A DNA stretch of 24,612 bases from Thermoleophilia bacterium. Lineage in GTDB: Bacteria > Actinomycetota > Thermoleophilia > Gaiellales > Gaiellaceae. Every line of letters begins with the position of its first letter. Positions within the stretch are counted from its first letter, which is position 1. A program made the position numbers and the translations under genes. The notes below the pieces were generated by a model. It ran no database searches. It saw nothing but the letters and a program-made list of their open reading frames with translations, and was not told where the DNA came from. The DNA lies in NCBI GenBank assembly GCA_025934335.1, contig JAICYG010000014.1, positions 1 to 24,612 of the forward strand, read 5' to 3'. Positions 14,139-22,081 of this stretch are shown piece by piece.

Positions 14139-17100
14139 TCACACATCCACGGCCGGAGGGAGCTCGAACGCGAATCTCGCGCCCTCACCCTCCTCCGACT
14201 CCACCCACATTCGGCCGCCCATCTCGCGCACGAGCCCGCGCGCGATGAAGAGCCCGAGACCCGTCCCCTGACCGGTGCCGCCGGTGTAGAAGCGCGAGAA
14301 GATCCGGTCGCGCTCGGAGGCCGCGATTCCCTCCCCTTGATCGGCGACCGCAACCTCGATCGCGTCGGCGCGGCGCGTCGCAGAGACGGTGACGGTGCCG
14401 CCGCCCGGCGAGTACTTGACCGCGTTCGAGATGAGCTGCTCGAGCACCTGACGGAGCTTCTCCGGATCGGCCTGCGCACGGCAACCCTCGGCGTCGACCT
14501 CCGCCACGATCCGGTGACCGTTCGACGAGGCCGACGCAGCGCCCACGACGTCGCGAACCACCGAGTCGACGTCGGTCGGCTCGAGAGTCACGGCGAGGTC
14601 GCCGCTGTCGAGCTTCGCCGCGTTCAGGAGCGCATCGACGATCGTCGTCAGCCGCTCGGACTCGCGCGCGATGAACTCGAGGAAGGTGCCGCGCTCGGCA
14701 TCCGAGAACGCGACGTCGGCGCGCAGGAGCGTCTGCGCGAAGCCGTAAATCGAGGTGAGCGGCGTCCGCAGCTGCACCGACACCGTCGAGACGAAGTCGG
14801 ACTTCATCTGCTCGACGACGTGCTCGGCCGAGATGTCGCGGAAGGCGAAGATCCGGCCTGCCACCGCACCCGTCGGGTCGCGCATCACCGTCTCCGACAG
14901 CGACAGCCACACCTCGTCGTCGCCTCGGGGGATCGAGACGAGCCTGTTCGTGCTGCCGCCGTCGGACTCGAGGTCGCGCTGCAGCACCTGGGCCGGCGTA
15001 CGGCCGATCGCCTCTGCGCCCGGTACCCCGGTGATCTCCTCGGCCGCGCGGTTCCAGAGGACGACGCTCCCGTCGCGGTCGACGGCGACGATGCCGTCGG
15101 CGATGTTCGCGAGGATGGCGACGCTCTGCTCGCGCTCGACCGCGACGCGCTGGTACAGCTCCGCGTTCGTGAGTGCAACCGACGCGTTGGCGGCGAGCGC
15201 GACAAGCGCCTGCACCTCCTCCTCGCGCCACACCCGCGGCGTACGCGCATAGACAGAGAGAACGCCGTGCAGCCCACCCTCGCGCGCAGAGAGGGGCACG
15301 CCGAGGTACGCCGAGTGGCCGGCGGCTAGGAAGACGTCGGAGTCGCCGATGTTCTCGTGCTGCGCGGCGTCGTCGTAGGCGACCGGCGCACGCGACTGGA
15401 TGACGTCGCCGGCGACCCAGCCGGTCGCAGGCGAGCGGGCGCCGAGCGCCTCATCGCCTCCGTCGCCGACGGCGGCGGTGATCACGAGGTCGCCGTCCTC
15501 GAGCGCGGCGAGTGCTGCCGCGTCTCCGCGCAGGAGCTCGGCGGCCTCCGAGACGACTGCCTCGAGGACGGCCGCCGGGTCGAGCTCCGTGGCGAGCAGG
15601 CTGCCCGTGCGCGCCAGCTGCTGGGACAGCGCCCGCGCAGTGCGCTCGGTCTCGAACAGCCGACTGCGCTCGAACGCGCCGCGTGCGGCGGAGGCGAGCT
15701 GCTGCGCAAGCTCGAGGTCTTCCCGCGCGAACGTGCGCTCGTCCCGGAAGAACACGATCACGAGGCCCGTGTCCTCGCCGCGAACGGGAATCGCAAGAAG
15801 CGACGCAAACGGCGCGTCGTGCCAGCCCTCGCCGAAGCGCTCGTCGCCTGCCACGTTCGACGCCGCGAGCACCTGCTCGTTCTCGGCTGTGTCGACCAGC
15901 GCACGGGTGACCGGCAGCTGCCGCACCTCGTCGGGCAGCTCGTAGCCGCCGACGGCCGTCAATCCGGAGGCTCCCTGTACGAGCACGGCCGCGAAGCTGC
16001 CCCCGAGGGCTTCGGCCGCTGCCTGCGCGGCCGCGTCGTGCGCCTCGTCGAGCGAGAGCGGCTCCCCGAGGAGCGCCGCAATGCGGTAGAAGCCGCGCTG
16101 CACCCGCGCCTGGCGCGAGCGCTCCGCGAACGTCTCGGCGTTGCGGAGCGCGAGCGAGGCGAGCGAGGCGAACGCCTCGAGCAGGTCCTTGTCGTCACGG
16201 TCGAACGACCGGGAAGGGTCTCGGGAGCAGGCGCCGATCACGCCGAGCGTCTCGCCGCCCCACACCATCGGTGCAACGAGCGCGCGCGAGACGCCCGCGT
16301 ATGCCGGGTGCGGGACGTTTCCGGCGTCGCCCTCGTCGGGCGCGAACTCGAAGCCGACGAGCCCCGGGTCGAGCCCGTGCACAGCGGCGCAGCGAAGCAC
16401 GTTCCGCTCGCTGTCGAGCAGGTAGCAATCGGCGGCGTCCGCGTCGAGCAGCTTCGTCACCTCCTCGACAAGGCGGTCGAGGACGACGTCGAGCTCGAGC
16501 TCGCCCGTGACGACCCGCGCCGCCTGCAGCAGTGCGTCCTGCTGCGCGAGGCGGCGCCGGTTCTCTGCGAGGAGCCCCGCCGTGCGAACCGCCGCGGCGA
16601 TCTCGTAGCGAACGGTCTCGACGAGCTGCTCTTCCTGCGCGGTCAGCGGCAAGGCCCGCTTCACCGCGACCGTCGCCTCGCCGCCGGAGACGTCCACGGC
16701 GACCGAGTCGAGCCGCAGCGTCGAGCGGAGCGCCTCGCGCGCGACGCGGACGACGTCGTCCGGCTCGAGCTCGGCGCGGATCTTCCGCACGATCTCGGCC
16801 GCCCGCTGCTCGCGCTCGAGCGCGTCCGTCAGCGCCGCGGCGGAGCGCAGCCGCTCGAACGCGAGAGCCGCTTCCGAGGCGACCGCCTGGAGCAGGGCCA
16901 GCTCCTCGCCGGGGAACGTGCGCTTCTCGTCGGTCGACGCGAGGACGAGCACTCCGACGACGCGCTCCTCGGCGATCATCGGCACCCAGGCACCGCTGCA
17001 CGCACCGACGAGCTGCGCGAGCCGAGCGCTGACGAGCGACGAGGCGGCGATGTCGTACACGGTCACCGACTGTGCGTCGAAGACGGCGCTCGCGATCCCG

Positions 17101-17696
17101 GACGGCTCGTTGCGCAGGTCGGTGCGAATGCCCGCCCACCACTCCGCCGGCGCCCCGCCGAGCTCGGCATAGACGCCCTCGGCCTCGTCGCGCTCGGGCG
17201 AGACGAGCGCGATCCCGACGAAACCCACACCGAGCAGGCGGGCGACGTGAGCGGCGAGCGGTCGCGCCACGTCGAGCGGCGTGCGGGCGCGGACGAGCGC
17301 GGCGGAGATCTCGGAGACGGCCGCAAGCTCGCGGTCGCGCGACGAGGCGCGCTGCTCGGCGTCGAGGCCGCGGCCGATGCCGCGAGCGACGAGGGCACGC
17401 TCCCGCCAGCGCATCAGGATCGGGACGACGGGCGCGAACGCGGCGAGGCAGGCGGCGAGGGCGAGCCAGACGTGGCCGCCGAACGCTCGCCGTTCGTGGA
17501 TCACGAGCACCCCGAAGATGCCGGAAGCGATCGCGAAGCCCGGGAAGACGAGCACGATGCCCCAGTCGAGCGGGTGCGCCGACACGCGGTCGCGCCAGAG
17601 CGCGGGCAGCACGGCTCCGGTCACGGCCGCGTACGCGGCCGCGAGCAGGAGCAGCGGCACACCGTTGAAAAGGACGGCCTGGGTCGCGTTGCTCAC
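14139..17696 (-). CDS. Multi-GAF/PAS sensor histidine-kinase-like protein lacking the phosphoacceptor His
   Basis: A 1185-residue membrane-tethered sensor. Three N-terminal helices (about 9-33, 45-66, 75-96) are followed by a series of GAF-type domains (about 125-285, a degenerate one at 300-385, then 390-535, 545-690, 700-850), a PAS domain (about 860-960) and a HisKA/HATPase module. The ATPase is complete: N-box Asn1091 (SNAVKYSPGG), G1 DQGEG at 1119-1123, and GTGLGL near 1150. The H-box reads VSVQLRTPL, so His is Val974 and the following Glu is Gln975. ATP binding should persist but His phosphorylation cannot occur at the usual site. The GTG start has GGGGGA about 6 nt upstream, and TACCAT further upstream may be its -10. 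The response regulator follows 31 nt downstream. Confidence 0.93.
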   Translation of the reverse strand: MSNATQAVLFNGVPLLLLAAAYAAVTGAVLPALWRDRVSAHPLDWGIVLVFPGFAIASGIFGVLVIHERRAFGGHVWLALAACLAAFAPVVPILMRWRERALVARGIGRGLDAEQRASSRDRELAAVSEISAALVRARTPLDVARPLAAHVARLLGVGFVGIALVSPERDEAEGVYAELGGAPAEWWAGIRTDLRNEPSGIASAVFDAQSVTVYDIAASSLVSARLAQLVGACSGAWVPMIAEERVVGVLVLASTDEKRTFPGEELALLQAVASEAALAFERLRSAAALTDALEREQRAAEIVRKIRAELEPDDVVRVAREALRSTLRLDSVAVDVSGGEATVAVKRALPLTAQEEQLVETVRYEIAAAVRTAGLLAENRRRLAQQDALLQAARVVTGELELDVVLDRLVEEVTKLLDADAADCYLLDSERNVLRCAAVHGLDPGLVGFEFAPDEGDAGNVPHPAYAGVSRALVAPMVWGGETLGVIGACSRDPSRSFDRDDKDLLEAFASLASLALRNAETFAERSRQARVQRGFYRIAALLGEPLSLDEAHDAAAQAAAEALGGSFAAVLVQGASGLTAVGGYELPDEVRQLPVTRALVDTAENEQVLAASNVAGDERFGEGWHDAPFASLLAIPVRGEDTGLVIVFFRDERTFAREDLELAQQLASAARGAFERSRLFETERTARALSQQLARTGSLLATELDPAAVLEAVVSEAAELLRGDAAALAALEDGDLVITAAVGDGGDEALGARSPATGWVAGDVIQSRAPVAYDDAAQHENIGDSDVFLAAGHSAYLGVPLSAREGGLHGVLSVYARTPRVWREEEVQALVALAANASVALTNAELYQRVAVEREQSVAILANIADGIVAVDRDGSVVLWNRAAEEITGVPGAEAIGRTPAQVLQRDLESDGGSTNRLVSIPRGDDEVWLSLSETVMRDPTGAVAGRIFAFRDISAEHVVEQMKSDFVSTVSVQLRTPLTSIYGFAQTLLRADVAFSDAERGTFLEFIARESERLTTIVDALLNAAKLDSGDLAVTLEPTDVDSVVRDVVGAASASSNGHRIVAEVDAEGCRAQADPEKLRQVLEQLISNAVKYSPGGGTVTVSATRRADAIEVAVADQGEGIAASERDRIFSRFYTGGTGQGTGLGLFIARGLVREMGGRMWVESEEGEGARFAFELPPAVDV

Positions 17697-17743
17697 GTTT
17701 GTCCCCCGATGAGGGTTCGAATGGTATTCCGCGGGATCGGTAC

Positions 17744-17800
17744 GCGCCCTCCTTGCAAAGATGGGCCTCTCGGCCCATTTCCTCTGGGACGGCGAGGCGC
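17744..17800. other. Nested stem-loop in the intergenic region
   Basis: GCGCCCTC (17744-17751) can pair with GAGGCGC (17794-17800) with one bulged C, enclosing a perfect 7-bp hairpin ATGGGCC-tctc-GGCCCAT (17761-17778). The region codes for no protein in either direction. It could be part of a structured RNA or the leader of the kinase transcript; which strand is transcribed is unknown. Confidence 0.35.
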
Positions 17801-17918
17801 TAGCGTCTGCGTCACTGGGCGATGCGAACCGCGGCGTCTAGTTCCTGGCCATCTGTCGCGGTGAGCGATCACGAGGAGCCCGCTGCGTCGACCCCCCGAG
17901 CAGCGGGCTCTTTCGTCT
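17801..17918 (+). ncRNA. Candidate small RNA or leader RNA ending in a six-C-loop terminator
   Basis: A plus-strand transcript is implied by the intrinsic terminator at 17876-17918, because no plus-strand gene lies upstream (the kinase is divergent). TAGCGT (17801-17806) is a possible -10, giving an RNA of about 100 nt. Possible folds before the terminator are GCGTC/GATGC around 17808-17825 and GTGA-GCGA-TCAC around 17861-17872. The terminator loop holds six consecutive C, recalling actinobacterial 6C RNAs, but a second C-rich loop is absent. The left boundary is a guess. Confidence 0.35.
17876..17918 (+). terminator. Intrinsic terminator with six-C loop
   Basis: A perfect 11-bp stem, GAGCCCGCTGC (17876-17886) with GCAGCGGGCTC (17900-17910), encloses a 13-nt loop containing CCCCCC and is followed by TTTCGTCT. 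It is the clearest rho-independent terminator in the window. It acts on plus-strand RNA, although no plus-strand CDS precedes it. Confidence 0.8.
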
Positions 17919-17920
17919 GT

Positions 17921-17950
17921 GGTGTCAGACACTGAAAGGTGTCTGACACC
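17921..17950. repeat. Twin GGTGTC-N-GACACC palindromes forming a 12-bp inverted repeat
   Basis: Two 13-bp units, GGTGTCAGACACT (17921-17933, one mismatch from symmetry) and GGTGTCTGACACC (17938-17950, fully symmetric), are centred 17 bp apart. Together they form a perfect 12-bp stem with a 6-nt loop. The element ends 8 bp before the ispH -10 box and so covers its -35 region. It could be a double operator or a dispersed REP-like hairpin. Confidence 0.75.
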
Positions 17951-17958
17951 GTTCCGGC

Positions 17959-17964
17959 TACCCT
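17959..17964 (+). promoter_or_regulatory. -10 box TACCCT for ispH
   Basis: TACCCT ends 8 nt before the GTG start of ispH with no Shine-Dalgarno between, so the mRNA is predicted to be leaderless. Confidence 0.5.
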
Positions 17965-17972
17965 GCCTCGCG

Positions 17973-18929
17973 GTGGTCAAGAAGGTCCTCCTCGCCTCGC
18001 CCCGCGGCTACTGCGCCGGTGTCGAGCGCGCGGTCGAGACGGTCGAGAAGGCGCTCGACCTGTACGGCGCGCCGGTGTACGTCCGCAAGCAGATCGTCCA
18101 CAACCTGCACGTCGTCCGCGACCTCGAGGCCCGCGGGGCGATCTTCGTCGACGAGGCGACCGAGGTGCCGGAGGGACAGACGGTCGTCTTCTCGGCGCAC
18201 GGCGTGTCACCCGCGGTGCGTGCGAGCGCAGTCGAGCGGCAGCTGCAGACGATCGACGCGACGTGCCCGCTCGTGACCAAGGTGCACGTGCAGGCACGGC
18301 GGTACGCGAACGAGGGCTACACGGTGGTCCTCATCGGGCACGCGGATCACGAGGAGGTCGTCGGAACGATGGGCGAGGCACCCGACGCGATCGTGCTGGT
18401 CGAGTCGGTCGAGGACGTCGATCGGCTCCTCTTCCCGGAGGGCACGCGACTCGCGTACGTGACGCAGACGACCCTCTCGATCGACGAGACGAAGGAGATC
18501 ATCACGGCTCTCCGCGACCGCTTCCCGGACATCCACGCGCCGAAGAAGGAAGACATTTGTTACGCCACGTCCAACCGCCAGTGGGCGGTCAAGGAGATGC
18601 TGGGCGAGGTCGACCTGCTGCTCGTGATCGGCTCGCGCAACTCCTCGAACTCGAACCGGCTCGTCGAGGTGGCGCGCGCCGGCGGTGTCGCCTCCTACCT
18701 GATCGACGACGCGACCGAGATCGACGAGTCGTGGTTCGGCGGCGTGGAGGTGGTCGGCGTCACGAGCGGCGCCTCGGCGCCTGAGCGCCTCGTCCAGGGT
18801 GCGTGCGACTGGTTCCGCGCCCGCGGCGTCACCGACATCGAGCCGTACCGGCTCGTGGACGAGGACGTCGAGTTCCGGCTGCCGGTCGAGCTCCGCCGCG
18901 AGCTCGCGCTCGCCGAAGCGCAGAGCTGA
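17973..18929 (+). CDS. ispH: 4-hydroxy-3-methylbut-2-enyl diphosphate reductase (IspH/LytB)
   Basis: A 318-residue iron-sulfur enzyme that performs the last step of the MEP isoprenoid pathway, reducing HMBPP to IPP and DMAPP. The three cluster cysteines are present: Cys14 (RGYCAGV), Cys98 (DATCP) and Cys196 (DICYATSNRQ). Substrate residues are also intact: His43 (IVHN), His76 (SAHG), His123/His126 with Glu127 (GHADHEE), and the SRNSSNSNRL segment around 221-230. The length is normal. The GTG at 17973 was chosen because it gives the usual start a few residues before the first strand and follows TACCCT by 8 nt. It lies downstream of an unusual repeat and terminator, and converges with the IleRS gene. 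Confidence 0.97.
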   Translation: MVKKVLLASPRGYCAGVERAVETVEKALDLYGAPVYVRKQIVHNLHVVRDLEARGAIFVDEATEVPEGQTVVFSAHGVSPAVRASAVERQLQTIDATCPLVTKVHVQARRYANEGYTVVLIGHADHEEVVGTMGEAPDAIVLVESVEDVDRLLFPEGTRLAYVTQTTLSIDETKEIITALRDRFPDIHAPKKEDICYATSNRQWAVKEMLGEVDLLLVIGSRNSSNSNRLVEVARAGGVASYLIDDATEIDESWFGGVEVVGVTSGASAPERLVQGACDWFRARGVTDIEPYRLVDEDVEFRLPVELRRELALAEAQS

Positions 18930-18932
18930 TCG

Positions 18933-18950
18933 GGGAGCCGTTCGGCTCCC
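18933..18950. terminator. Shared hairpin between ispH and the IleRS gene
   Basis: GGGAGCC (18933-18939), loop GTTC, then GGCTCCC (18944-18950) forms a 7-bp hairpin centred in the 27-bp gap between two convergent stops. It has no T-run. It could act in both directions. Confidence 0.55.
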
Positions 18951-18956
18951 GACCCC

Positions 18957-21900
18957 TCAGGCGCGCTCGAGCCGCAGGTCGCCCTGCTCGACTGAGACGG
19001 CGAGCGTCTCCTGCATGATCCGGTCGCGGTAGCGCTCGATCAGGTCCGCGTCCGGGAGCCACAGGCGGATGCGGTCGGTGATCGCGAGGCCGCTCTCCTT
19101 GCGCAGCACGTTCACCTCGTGTACGCGGTCGAGGAGTCGCGCCTCGAGCCGCAACTCGTCGTCGAGCACCGTCTCGAGCGCGACGGTCACGATCCCGTCC
19201 GTCGCGACGACCCAGCCCTCGCGACCGACCCGCTCGACGAGCACCTCGTCCGCCTCGAGCACGAGGCCGTTCACCTGGAACCGCCCGTCCTCGAGCTCGG
19301 TGAACTCGCCGGCGGCGAGCGACTCGCGTACCTCGCGCAGCTTCGGGCCGAGCTTCGGTCCCAGCTTCGGCAGGTTCGGCTTGACGCGGAGCTCCGACGC
19401 CTCGACCGCCGCGAAGGCGACCTCCTTGACACGCAGCTCCTCGCCGATCTCGGCCGCGTGCGCTTCGACGCGCCGGGACACTCCCGCGACGACAAGGCGC
19501 CGCAGAGGCTGGCGCAGCTTCAGCCCGGACGACGAGCGAGCCTGCCGGCCGAGCTCGACGACGCGCCGCACCTCGCCGATCTCCGCGAGCAGCTCCGCGT
19601 GCGGCTCGGTGGGCTCGGGCCACGGCGCGAGGTGCACCGACGCCGGCCCGTCCTGGACGAGGTTCCGCCAGAGGTGGTCGGCGAGGAACGGCATGATCGG
19701 CGACACCGCGCGCAGCGACTGCACGAGCGCGAACCAGAGCGTCCGGAACGCCGCCTCGTCGAACGAGTAGAAGCGGCGGCGCGAGCGGCGGATGTACCAG
19801 TTCGAGACGTCGTCCACGAACGCCTCGAAGGCGCGCACGGCGTTGACCGTCAGCGTGGCGTCGTACGCCTCGGTCACCTCGGCTATCAGCTCCTTCGTGC
19901 GCTCGACGAGCCAACGGTCGAGCGGCCGTAACTCGAGCCTCGACGGGTCGAGCTCGTCCCACGACGGCGCGAAGCCCTCGATGTTCCCGTAGTCGACGAG
20001 GAACCTGACCGAGTTCCAGAACGTGAGCAGCCGGCGCTTGATCTCGTGTGCTGGGCCGTAGCCGAAGAGCAGGTTGCGGTCGGGCGGCTGCGCGCAGTAC
20101 TGCCAACGCATCACGTCGGCCCCCATCTGCGCGAACGCCTCCTCAGCCGGGATCGTGTTCCCCCACGAGGCGTGCATCTCGCGGCCGGTCTCGTCGAGCA
20201 TCTTCTCGTACGCGAGCACGCGCCGGTACGGCGAGTACCCCACGAGCGCAACCGACATGAAGAACTGCGAGTAGAACCAGAGGCGGATCTGCTCGCGCAT
20301 CTCACTGACCCAGTCCGCGGGGAACCACGTCTCCCAGTACGCGTGGTCGGGCAGATCGGCTTTCGTCAGGCCGCGCGCGGCGCCCGTCGCGTAGCCCTCC
20401 TCGATCCATTTTTCGTTCTGCCAGCCGAGGGTCGCGAAAGGGACGATGCCGGCGTCGAGCCACACGTCGCCCACCTCCGGGATGCGCTCCACCGTCTCGC
20501 CGCAGGACTCGCAGCGGATCGGCACGCGGTCGATCCACGGGCGGCGCAGCTCCTCCAGCTGCTCCATCCCGGCGACGGCGCGCTCGGCGAGCTCCGCTTT
20601 CGAGCCGATCACGTTCAGATGGCCGCACGCGCACGGGTAGAGCGGCAGCGGCAGGCCGTAGTAGCGGCGGCGGGAGATGTTCCAGTCGCCCATGTTGCGC
20701 AGCCAGTCGTCCATGCGCTTGCCCATGTACTCGGGCACCCAGTGCACCCGGTCGTTCTCCTCGAGCAGCCTGGGACGCAGCTCCTCGACCGAGATGAACC
20801 AGTCGTCGGAGAGCCGGAAGATGAGCGGCGTGTCGCAGCGCCAGCAGTGCGGGTAGGCGTGCGTGTAGAGCCCTGCCTCGACGAGGAAGCCGGTCTCGGC
20901 GAGCCGCCCCACGATCTGGTCGGCGGCCTCGGTCGTCGAGAGGCCGTGCAGCCAGCCGTAGTCATCGTAGAAGCGCCCGGACTCGTCGACCGGCGTCAGC
21001 ACCGGCAGGCCCTCGACCTTCGAGAGCTCGAAGTCCTCACCGCCGCAGCCCGGCGCGATGTGGACGACGCCGGTGCCCTGATCCATCGTGACGTCCTCCC
21101 ACGCGATCACTCGGTGCTCGACGTGCGAGCCCGGCTCGAGGTCGTCGAACGGGCCGCGGTAGCGCCGGCCGACGAGGCCGCCGCCGGGCAGCCGCTCGAC
21201 GAACGTGTCGTCCGGGAAGAGGGAGACGGCCACCCACTCGCCGTTCTCGCGGCGGCCGTACTCGGCGTCGGGATGGACGGCGGCGGCCACGTTCGCGGGC
21301 AGCGTCCACGGCGTCGTCGTCCAGACGACCACGGACTCGCCCGGCTGGTCGAGCAGTGGGAAGCGCACGTAGAGCGACGGGTCGGCGCGCTCCTGGTAGA
21401 CGCCCGACTGGGAGAGCTCGTGCTGCGAGAGCGAGGTGCCGCAGCGAGGGCACCACTCCGTCGAGCGATGGCCCATGTACAGCCACCCGCGCCCGTGGAC
21501 GATCTTCAGGAACTTCCAGATGTACTCGATGTTCGTATCGCTGAAGGTGAAGTAGTCGTTCCCCCAGTCCATCCACTGCCCGAGCCGGATCGAGCCGCGC
21601 GTCAGGGCGTCGGACGACTGGATGACGACGTCGCGGCAGCGGCGCGCGAACTCCTCGAGCCCGAACGCCTCGATCTCGCGCTTCGAGTTGAGCCCCAGCG
21701 AGCGCTCGACGCCGACCTCGATCCAGAGCCCCTGGCAGTCGAAGCCGTTCTGGTAGCGCTGGTCGAAGCCGCGCAGCGCGTGGTAGCGCTGGAACACGTC
21801 CTTCAGCGTCCGGCCCCAGGCGGTGTGGACGCCGAGCGACATCCTGTTGGCGGTCACGGGGCCGTCGACGAACGACCACCTCGCACCGCCGCGGTTCCGC

Positions 21901-21998
21901 TTGCGTAGCTCCGCGAACGTCCGCTCCCGCTCCCAGATCGCCAGCATTTCCAGCTCGAGTGCGGGATGATCGGGTTTGTCCGGCAGGGGCGTGAACAT
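18957..21998 (-). CDS. Class I isoleucyl-tRNA synthetase-like protein with atypical HIGH and KMSKS motifs
   Basis: A 1013-residue class Ia aminoacyl-tRNA synthetase. The CP1 editing domain is recognisable (VVWTTTPWTLPAN, and GTGVVHIAPGCGGEDF), as are HCWRCDTPLIFRLSDDWFIS, WNISRRRYYGLPLPL, a Cys-x2-Cys zinc site, GDVWLDAGIVPFATLGW and a long helical C-terminal region, all as in IleRS. The two class I signatures are unusual: the HIGH position reads LGVH (55-58) and the KMSKS position reads EMHAS (607-611), without either lysine. Related sequences with PMHKSWGN-type motifs exist in my memory of the family, but loss of both lysines is striking. The ATG follows minus-strand TACTCT by 8 nt, suggesting a leaderless mRNA. 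A second, canonical IleRS elsewhere is possible. Confidence 0.88.
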   Translation of the reverse strand: MFTPLPDKPDHPALELEMLAIWERERTFAELRKRNRGGARWSFVDGPVTANRMSLGVHTAWGRTLKDVFQRYHALRGFDQRYQNGFDCQGLWIEVGVERSLGLNSKREIEAFGLEEFARRCRDVVIQSSDALTRGSIRLGQWMDWGNDYFTFSDTNIEYIWKFLKIVHGRGWLYMGHRSTEWCPRCGTSLSQHELSQSGVYQERADPSLYVRFPLLDQPGESVVVWTTTPWTLPANVAAAVHPDAEYGRRENGEWVAVSLFPDDTFVERLPGGGLVGRRYRGPFDDLEPGSHVEHRVIAWEDVTMDQGTGVVHIAPGCGGEDFELSKVEGLPVLTPVDESGRFYDDYGWLHGLSTTEAADQIVGRLAETGFLVEAGLYTHAYPHCWRCDTPLIFRLSDDWFISVEELRPRLLEENDRVHWVPEYMGKRMDDWLRNMGDWNISRRRYYGLPLPLYPCACGHLNVIGSKAELAERAVAGMEQLEELRRPWIDRVPIRCESCGETVERIPEVGDVWLDAGIVPFATLGWQNEKWIEEGYATGAARGLTKADLPDHAYWETWFPADWVSEMREQIRLWFYSQFFMSVALVGYSPYRRVLAYEKMLDETGREMHASWGNTIPAEEAFAQMGADVMRWQYCAQPPDRNLLFGYGPAHEIKRRLLTFWNSVRFLVDYGNIEGFAPSWDELDPSRLELRPLDRWLVERTKELIAEVTEAYDATLTVNAVRAFEAFVDDVSNWYIRRSRRRFYSFDEAAFRTLWFALVQSLRAVSPIMPFLADHLWRNLVQDGPASVHLAPWPEPTEPHAELLAEIGEVRRVVELGRQARSSSGLKLRQPLRRLVVAGVSRRVEAHAAEIGEELRVKEVAFAAVEASELRVKPNLPKLGPKLGPKLREVRESLAAGEFTELEDGRFQVNGLVLEADEVLVERVGREGWVVATDGIVTVALETVLDDELRLEARLLDRVHEVNVLRKESGLAITDRIRLWLPDADLIERYRDRIMQETLAVSVEQGDLRLERA

Positions 21999-22006
21999 GA
22001 ATGGTG

Positions 22007-22012
22007 AGAGTA
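22007..22012 (-). promoter_or_regulatory. -10 box TACTCT for the IleRS gene
   Basis: Minus-strand TACTCT ends 8 nt before the ATG at 21998, with no Shine-Dalgarno. It sits in the gap to the divergent thioredoxin gene. Confidence 0.5.
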
Positions 22013-22081
22013 GCGACCGGGAACAAACGGCCCTCGCCCGCCGTTTTCCACTACGGCACGTTCAAAGACGAAAGGAACACA

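Noticed and set aside
17753..17790. GEMM (c-di-GMP) riboswitch
   Set aside because: Only the GCAAAG and a GGGCC hairpin resemble it; the tetraloop-receptor half and ligand-binding bases are not found.
15357..17864. 835-residue plus-strand ORF opposite the kinase
   Set aside because: Arg/Gly/Ala-rich shadow of a high-GC3 gene; no domain pattern, and the minus-strand protein is clearly real.
20046..21908. 620-residue plus-strand ORF opposite the IleRS gene
   Set aside because: Antisense shadow with low-complexity composition and no recognisable fold.
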